Shown: positions 57,434 through 64,000 of the stretch, piece by piece
Numbering within the stretch: the first letter of the stretch is position 1
Layout of the letters: every line of letters begins with the position of its first letter
From: Heterostelium album PN500
Lineage: Eukaryota > Evosea > Eumycetozoa > Acytosteliales > Acytosteliaceae
Direction of reading: 5' to 3'
NCBI RefSeq assembly: GCF_000004825.1
Contig: NW_008805068.1
Coordinates: forward strand, 310,001-374,000
Length of the DNA: 64,000 nucleotides
The notes under the pieces: model-generated
Seen by the model: only the letters and a program-made list of their open reading frames with translations
Database searches by the model: none
Told to the model about the DNA's origin: nothing
Program-made: the position numbers and the translations under genes

Positions 57434-59601
57434 ATGAAGATTGATAATATTGATAATAATGAAGATTCTATAAAATCAGAAGAAAACATCAACAACAATA
57501 ATGTAACAGTAGAAGAACATGAGAATAATGATAACGTAGAAAATGAAGATAATGAAGAATCAGAGATATATCTACAAGGAAAAGATTTAATTCAGAAATC
57601 AAAAGATATGTTAAAGGATATTAAAGCATTGGAAAGTGGAAAAGACCTATTCAAAGAGGGTAATGCACTGGTAGATGCAATTGTCAAGCGTGAAGAAGCA
57701 AGAAAACTAATGGAAAAGGGACTGGAATTGGTATCACAAGTGAAACAAGATAAGGATGCACGTGCTCTACTCGACCAATCAAAAGAGTTACTCGAATTCT
57801 TTTCGAATGAAGAAAGAGTTAAAAGTGTATTATCAGAGGGTAAACAATTATTAGAAGATATTGTAAGTGTGATCACATTAATCATTAACTATACCTATTA
57901 CTATAATATGTTATAACATTACATTCGGAATACTAATTGAATTGCTAAAACAACAAAACTAGAAATCAAAAGATAAAACAGTGACAAGAGAACAAATTGA
58001 ATCGCTCTTTAAACAGGGTGGTTCAATTTTGAAGGATTTCAAAGATAGTGAACAGAGTTCGTTGTATTTGGAAAAGATGAAAAAGATGTTCTTTGATTTG
58101 AAGGAGGAGGAATCCACGAGGATCAAGTTGAAGGCTGGCATTGCCGAGGGCAAGAAGTGGGTGGAGAGTCTGGCAGAGAGCGATCCCTATATCAAGTCGA
58201 TCGTCGACGAAGGCGAGCAGATCTTCTTGACACTGAAGAATAGCGAGGAAGTGCAATCGTTGATTGGCGATGGCAAGAGTGTCCTCATTGACTTCTTGAC
58301 CGATGAGAACAAGCACTTCTCTCGTGACTCTCCAGAGTTACTCAGCCTGTTGGAGCGTGGTGGTAAACTTGCATCCAACGTAACAGAGACACTGAAATCC
58401 AACAAGATAGTCGGAGAACTCACAGAGAAAGAAGACTTTAAGAACATCTTGGGCAAGGGTAAAAAATTCGTATCCGAAGTTAGATCGAAACAACAGCTAA
58501 TAGATTTCCTTAAACAAAACAAAGAGTATGTCATATTTTCTATATCTATATATTGTTTTACTTAGTTTTTTTTGGAATCACACTAATGTGTTTCAACTTC
58601 TACCTATTTATCATATTACTACACTCCATATATCAACCATATTTCTGAGATACATATAAAACTAACTATTCATAACTTCTTATCCATTGTTATACCACAT
58701 AAATAGCTTCATTAAAGAGATTAAAAATACTATTATACCATTCATCACAGATCAGCTTCTAAAAGTACAGATTCCAGTTGTAAATGGTGTCACCAAGGGA
58801 TTTTGGTATGAACTGTCAGGTCTTGTTTTCGCTGGTTTGAGAATTGCTCCCGAGAATGTAAATGTAGATTTCAATGAAGTAAATAAGAGTATAACTGTTT
58901 CTGTGTATGTATTTTACATGTAATTTAAATGATATTGTTATGTTATTAATATTTGTTGTTGTTGTCTGTTTAGTAATCAATTCGTTGCGGAATTGAACTC
59001 GTTCACTTGGTCATATAAACAAGAGGGATTCCCCTATTTGAAGGATACCGGTTTGGCGTGTGCCAATGTGCAGAACGGAACGTGTTCACTCACCTTCGAG
59101 ATCGATACGATACCAGAGACGAATACACCGAACATCAAGATAACAGAGATCAAATTTATATTGGAGCACTTGCAGGTCGTCGTTGGCAAGGGCAAAGCCA
59201 AGTGGCTCTACAACTACCTGATATCAAAGTTCTCAGAGACCATAAAGTCGACCGTGGAAACCAAGATCAAGAATACCATCACCACACATCTCAACACTCT
59301 GACGACCAAGATCAACTCGATCATCGAAGAGTACTGGGAGAAACTAATGTCGAAACTAAAGAAAACAAAGAACAATAAGGAGATTGACGGCGGCGATGAT
59401 GATGGTGCCGAAGCAGAGATTCAAGTCACCATAACTGAAGAAGAAGAAGAAGAAACAATAACATCTACAACAACAACTACTACTACATCAGGTGGTGCAA
59501 CCATCAAAGAGATTGATACCACCACCACCGAAGAGGAAACAACACAAACCTCCCTGATCGTTGCAAATGAGACTTCAGAAGTCGCAAGTGAATGTAGTTA
59601 A
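57434..59601 (+). CDS. Helical-repeat protein with C-terminal BPI/TULIP-like domain
   Basis: Four exons, 57434-57862, 57963-58525, 58707-58904 and 58974-59601, 605 aa. After an acidic Asn/Glu start, residues 45-330 are amphipathic helical repeats of about 30-35 residues (GKDLFKEGNALVDAIV, MEKGLELVSQVKQDKDA, LSEGKQLLEDI, VDEGEQIFLTLKNSEE, IGDGKSVLIDFLTDE). Residues 335-530 resemble the lipid-binding BPI/LBP-like domain of the DUF4449/HAM1-like proteins: YELSGLVFAGLRIAPENVNV, LNSFTWSYKQEGFPYLKDTG, WLYNYLISKFSETIKS. The tail is Glu/Thr-rich. A lipid-transfer or membrane-contact role is inferred, not shown. Exons end in compatible phases; 58905 is the donor that keeps frame. Confidence 0.7.
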
Positions 59602-62205
59602 AATCAATAATAATCATCATCTTCATCTTAGTTTAGTTAACTAAGGACAAATCAAAACAAAATAACCATATTTATACACACATTAAAATTCTATTATTAA
59701 TATTATTTTTTTAGTAACTAATGAAACTAATTAGTCAAAAGATGACACTTTTGTTGCTTTCTAATGTGATGTCATACTTGTCAATCATCAGTATGATTTC
59801 ATTTATCTTGTCTGTTTTACTATTTTTTTTTTTTTTTCTCGTAAATCACAATTGTCAATGCAACTTTTTATTTTAATTTATTTTAATTAATTATTTTTTT
59901 GATCAAAATCTCAACGATTAAAAAAACCGGGTGCAAAAAACAAAATTTTATTTTAAAAATAAAAAATAATGGTTTGGATTTTTCAATGTTCCCAATGAAC
60001 TAAAAAAAAATTGCAAAAATTCAACAGTTGTATGAAATTTAAGGGTTTTTGGGGATTAAAACCAGGTAAAGTTCAATTGAAAATTATAGATTTCTTTTTT
60101 TTTTGTTGTCTTTCCAAAACTTTTCATACTTTCAAAAATATTTTATTTTAATTTTCTATTTTATTTGTTTATACACACATAATTATAATTATAATTATTA
60201 GTTACTGTAATATACACACACTATAGCATATTATTAAATAAGTTTGTTATTTTTAGTTTCATATAATATCAAATCAAATCATATTGTAATAATATAAAAG
60301 TAGGTATTTAAATTATTATTGAATAAAGATAATAATATTTTGTTTTTATATGTATTATGGATAGCATATATATTTTTTTATTTAATTTATAGGTTTGTTG
60401 TTGTTTCTATTTAGCTATCTCTACCCTACTCAACTATACCGAGATTAGATAGTAGATAACGATATGATAGCGGTGGAGGTATTCAACGATATTCTTCTTC
60501 TCAAAGAAACAATAAAAACATGTCTTTAAACCTTTTTTTTTATTATTATTTATTATGATTTGTTATTCTGAAAATGAATGATAAAAGTGTTGATAGAACA
60601 TCAATTCAATCAATAACAAAATTACATAGATATTGTTTTTTTATTTAATTGATTGGAATCATCATAATGATTTTATCTATCTATCTATCTATATCTCTCT
60701 ATCTATTTATCTTTCTCCTATTTTATTAAATATAAAATTTTACCACCAATCAATATTATTTAGATATATATATCTTATTTTAGGAGTTATCTTTTTATTT
60801 ATATATCTTATCTCAATTTCAATTTACTTCACTTTTTTTTATAAATCTTTTAATAAAATAAAAGTTAACAACGAGTGTATTGTTGGTAGTTTAAGCAATC
60901 CAAACATTAATTCGTAGCTACACACTATTTTCTGTGTTATCAGATGATTACCCAGAATTTATTATTGATACATTTTTACACAGAATATATCATATCTTAT
61001 CACAAAAACAACTTCATTACATTTGGAATTGCAATTTTAGATTTATTTCAAATTGGCGATTGGTTTCATTCTACATGTATATTAACATCAAAAATCAACA
61101 ATAGCAACATCATCATCACCAACAACAATATTAATAATCAGTAAAAACCATTCAGAAACTCCAGATAATAGCACATTAATAGTAGTTAACAATATAAATT
61201 TATTTATTGTGGTGTTTGTTTAAATTTAGGGGGTTTTGTGAAATGAAACTAAAGTAAAAACAACAGTCTTTAATAAATAAATAAAAATAAATAACAAAAC
61301 CGATCGTTGTGTCTACCTATCTTTTTATTCACCTGGATATTATATAAAAATGTGTGAATGGTGTATATATATCATAACATTACATTGTAGCACACTACAA
61401 TAAACAATCTAACAGTTATTCAAATTCTTATTGGCGCCGCTTTAAAAAGATACCCCTTTCACACCACATACACACCACTAAAACATCCACACATTACACA
61501 CTCACACTCGTTCACCTATTTTTTGTATTTATTTGATGACTATCGTTCACATATTAGTTATACATATATATGTATAAACACCAACCTTTCTATTTTCATT
61601 CAACATATATGTTTTAAGAATTCTGGTTAGTACCTCCTTTTTTACCACCCTCACGCCAACAGCATAAGAAAAAGAAGAACAACGATAACAATAATAATAA
61701 TAATAATAATATTAAATTTTTATTGTTTATTTTATTCAAAATTATAATTTTGGTTATTACTTGTTTCAATTCCAAACACAACAAACACAAACACTAAACA
61801 AACCTATTAATTAAATAAATACTGTCGCATATTCTTATAATTATTAGAATATCATATCATAATCACATTTAAAAAGTCTTTTGTCTTTGACTTGTTTTGT
61901 TTAGTTAATCATTCAAATTTACTTATGCATTTATTACTTTTATATTACTATCATAATATTATAGATTAGAAAAGATTATATAGTTTAGTTTAGTTTAGTT
62001 TAGTTTAGTTTAGTTACAGCTCACAGCTCAGTCAATCAAACAGAATATAGATATAGTTTTTTTTTCAATTTAATTTATTTTCAATATCAGGTTATTTTCG
62101 ATGTCTGCCAACTTTTATTGTTGTAACAACAAGTGTGGCAATAGTCAATAACAAAACAAACAAATACACATTCAATCAATCTCAGAATATATACTCATTT
62201 TTGTA
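59602..62205. other. 2.6-kb gene-free region upstream of the CK2-like kinase
   Basis: AT-rich with short non-gene frames. Simple repeats: TCTA run at 60674-60693 and the TTTAG pentamer at 61981-62014. CA-rich, C-containing block at 61430-61520. TATATATGTATA palindrome near 61563. A possible promoter and leader for the kinase gene; no RNA gene recognised. Confidence 0.5.
61981..62014. repeat. TTTAG pentanucleotide repeat
   Basis: About seven perfect tandem copies of TTTAG, followed by ACAGCTCACAGCTCAG (a short direct repeat), some 190 bp before the kinase start codon. Probably a microsatellite in the leader or promoter. Confidence 0.85.
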
Positions 62206-64000
62206 ATGATTCATTACAATAATTGCCAGTTTATGATTTGCAATACCTTTCGATTTGTAAATAGTGTCCGATTGATGACCTATAATTTCTCTAAACTTTT
62301 ACTGCTATATGTCGTTGGCATATGGATAGTGGTGTCATGTAGCAGCTTTGCATCTGGCTACTTGATAGCATTGCCACCTATCATTGGATACATTGGTGGC
62401 GTGGCAGTTCGATCCACCTCAAAGACTATTCAGCGAACTTGTACATTGGCCCGCTCTTGCACTCAATACTATGCAAGTTGCTGGTCGTCTGCTACATCAA
62501 ATAACGACACCAACTACGACTATCCATCGTCCGACCAACTGTCGTCATCGAATTTCTTTGTTCCCTACAGTGAATATCATCAGGGTGGATTCTCTGATCA
62601 TCATTCATCGATAAGCAGCGGAATCGGTGGAAACATTGATCACCAGCCCAACAACTACAGTCACTTGGGTATCTTTGATAACCAACAAGACCCACAGGTG
62701 TGTAACAACGTTCAATACAACAACTATCATTATAGCCAATCACTGGCCACCAGGAAACTAAAGAATATAGCTAGAGTCTATCATCATATCAATGAGAATC
62801 AACCAAGCGAATATTATGATTATGAAAATTTTATGTTATCTTGGAGGTAAGTTTATTGATTAATAGCGATCATCATCATTCATCTTTTATCATATCTCTC
62901 ATATCCTAATAATATCATATATCTTTATAATCATTATATTAGTGCACCAGATAAATATGAATTGATAAACAAAGTTGGTAGAGGCAAATATAGTGAAGTG
63001 TTTTGTGGTGTGGATACGCACACTGAACAGGAAGTCGTCATTAAAATACTAAAGCCAGTGCAGAAGCAAAAGATTCAGAGAGAAATCAAGATTTTAGAGA
63101 ACTTAAAGGGTGGACCGAATATTATACCACTGCTAGATACAATCAGAGACCCACTGACAAGAACAAAGAGTTTAGTTTTTCCTTTTGTAAATAATATGGA
63201 TGTTAGAGAATTAGTAAACTATTTGAATGACCGTGATTTAAGATATTATATGTTTGAATTATTAAAGGTATGTTAATGATATCAAGTATAATAGTTGTAA
63301 AATGGATTTATTAATTGTTATGTTTGTAATTTTAAAGGCAATTGAATTCACTCATTCAAAAGGTATAATGCACAGAGATATAAAGCCACATAATATAGCA
63401 ATCGATCATTCTAAACGTAAATTATATCTATTGGATTGGGGTTTGGCAGAGTTTTATCATCCCTATAAGAACTACAATGTTAAAGTTGCATCCAGACACT
63501 ACAAACCACCAGAACTACTAGTAAATATGTACGACTATGATTATTCAATCGATATGTGGAGTCTAGGTTGTTTGTTTGCCGGTCTCATTCTCAACAGAGA
63601 TCCATTTTTCAATGGTGAGAACAACGATGACCAACTTGTAAAGATTGTAAAAGTATTAGGAACAGACGATTTCTATAAATATTTAGATAAATATGGTTTG
63701 GATCTAAGTCCGCATTTAAAAGATTTAATTAAACCGTATGTATATGAATGAATTAATAAAATAGATAATATGAAATTTTCAATGACTAATTTTACATATC
63801 TTTATTAATATAGATCTGTAAAAAAAGATTTCCAAAGATACATTCCATTTGCAAACGATGACATTGCTCACCCAACTGCAATTGACTTTTTAGATAAACT
63901 ACTGAGGTATGATCCTCAGGAAAGAATGACTGCTCAAGAGGCTATGAATCATCCTTACTTTTCTGAACTTAATGGTAATAGAGAATCTTCTTCTCTTTCC
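62206..64000 (+). CDS. CK2 alpha-type protein kinase with N-terminal membrane segment, 3'-partial
   Basis: Exons 62206-62846, 62943-63267, 63338-63735 and 63814->64000, 517 residues to the window end. From about residue 185 it is casein kinase 2 alpha: [28 protein letters not shown] (Gly loop), [20 protein letters not shown] (Lys and the basic substrate cluster), [11 protein letters not shown] (catalytic), [12 protein letters not shown] (DWG as in CK2), [27 protein letters not shown]. All kinase residues are present, so it should be an active, acidophilic Ser/Thr kinase. Unusually it has about 180 extra N-terminal residues with a hydrophobic segment (residues 31-45, [15 protein letters not shown], and 51-68), a Cys/Thr patch, then a Ser/His/Asn tract. 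No Met lies between residue 24 and the CK2 core, so the extension is not easily avoided. Confidence 0.87.

Noticed and set aside
1-64000. tRNA genes, CRISPR arrays, LTR or LINE elements
   Set aside because: I looked for tRNA B-box-like and T-arm patterns, regular spaced repeats, and reverse transcriptase or integrase motifs and found none I could support.

Overview
The window is dictyostelid (social amoeba) nuclear DNA. Intergenic DNA is extremely AT-rich, with long A, T and AT tracts. Genes are compact, with short AT-rich introns (about 55 to 160 nt) that open GTAAGT or GTATGT and close on T-rich stretches ending in AG. Proteins carry Asn, Gln, Ser and Thr homopolymers, and the AT-hook, B-box, F-box and ankyrin-like families have the amoebozoan flavour. 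I cannot name the species from the sequence alone. Splice sites were chosen by eye, requiring GT..AG, phase continuity and homology across the junction.

Layout. 1-7984: end of an RNB-family (RNase II) exonuclease; two tandem B-box/propeller genes, the second frameshifted; RNA polymerase III subunit RPC4. 8113-10186 (minus): dephospho-CoA kinase and an unrecognised five-exon gene. 10187-17663: a 7.5-kb gene-free stretch that looks like the regulatory region of a MEF2-type MADS-box gene (17664-19061). 19427-23304: a mitochondrial-looking unknown protein and ABCF2. 23545-28035: a segmental duplication carrying two short-chain dehydrogenase genes, an exon remnant of another gene, and an ankyrin-type pseudogene between the copies. 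28240-31009 (minus): a small AT-hook protein and phosphoglucomutase-2. 32146-33205: NAD-type methylenetetrahydrofolate dehydrogenase. 35964-37367: acid/steryl-ester lipase. 37988-38550: a tiny ubiquitin-like gene with a Cys-rich tail after its di-glycine. 38738-40291: ribonuclease HII. 40509-41876: a small membrane protein candidate and a secreted protein. 42426-47367: a DUF726 (TMCO4/Mil1-like) protein, a low-complexity protein and an Hsp20-domain protein. 47368-51859: a second large gene-free stretch, upstream of a bZIP factor (51860-53246). 53500-59601: an F-box pseudogene, a Rad6-like E2, a mitochondrial carrier, and a helical-repeat plus TULIP-like protein. 62206-64000: a CK2 alpha-type kinase with an N-terminal membrane segment, running off the end.

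There is no operon-like logic. Most genes are housekeeping (RNA decay, Pol III, CoA, folate, sugar phosphate, ubiquitin). The two largest empty stretches sit upstream of the two transcription factors, as expected for developmentally regulated promoters. The items most worth follow-up are the Cys-tailed ubiquitin-like protein, the membrane-anchored CK2 alpha, and the DUF726 protein that lacks its expected nucleophile serine.
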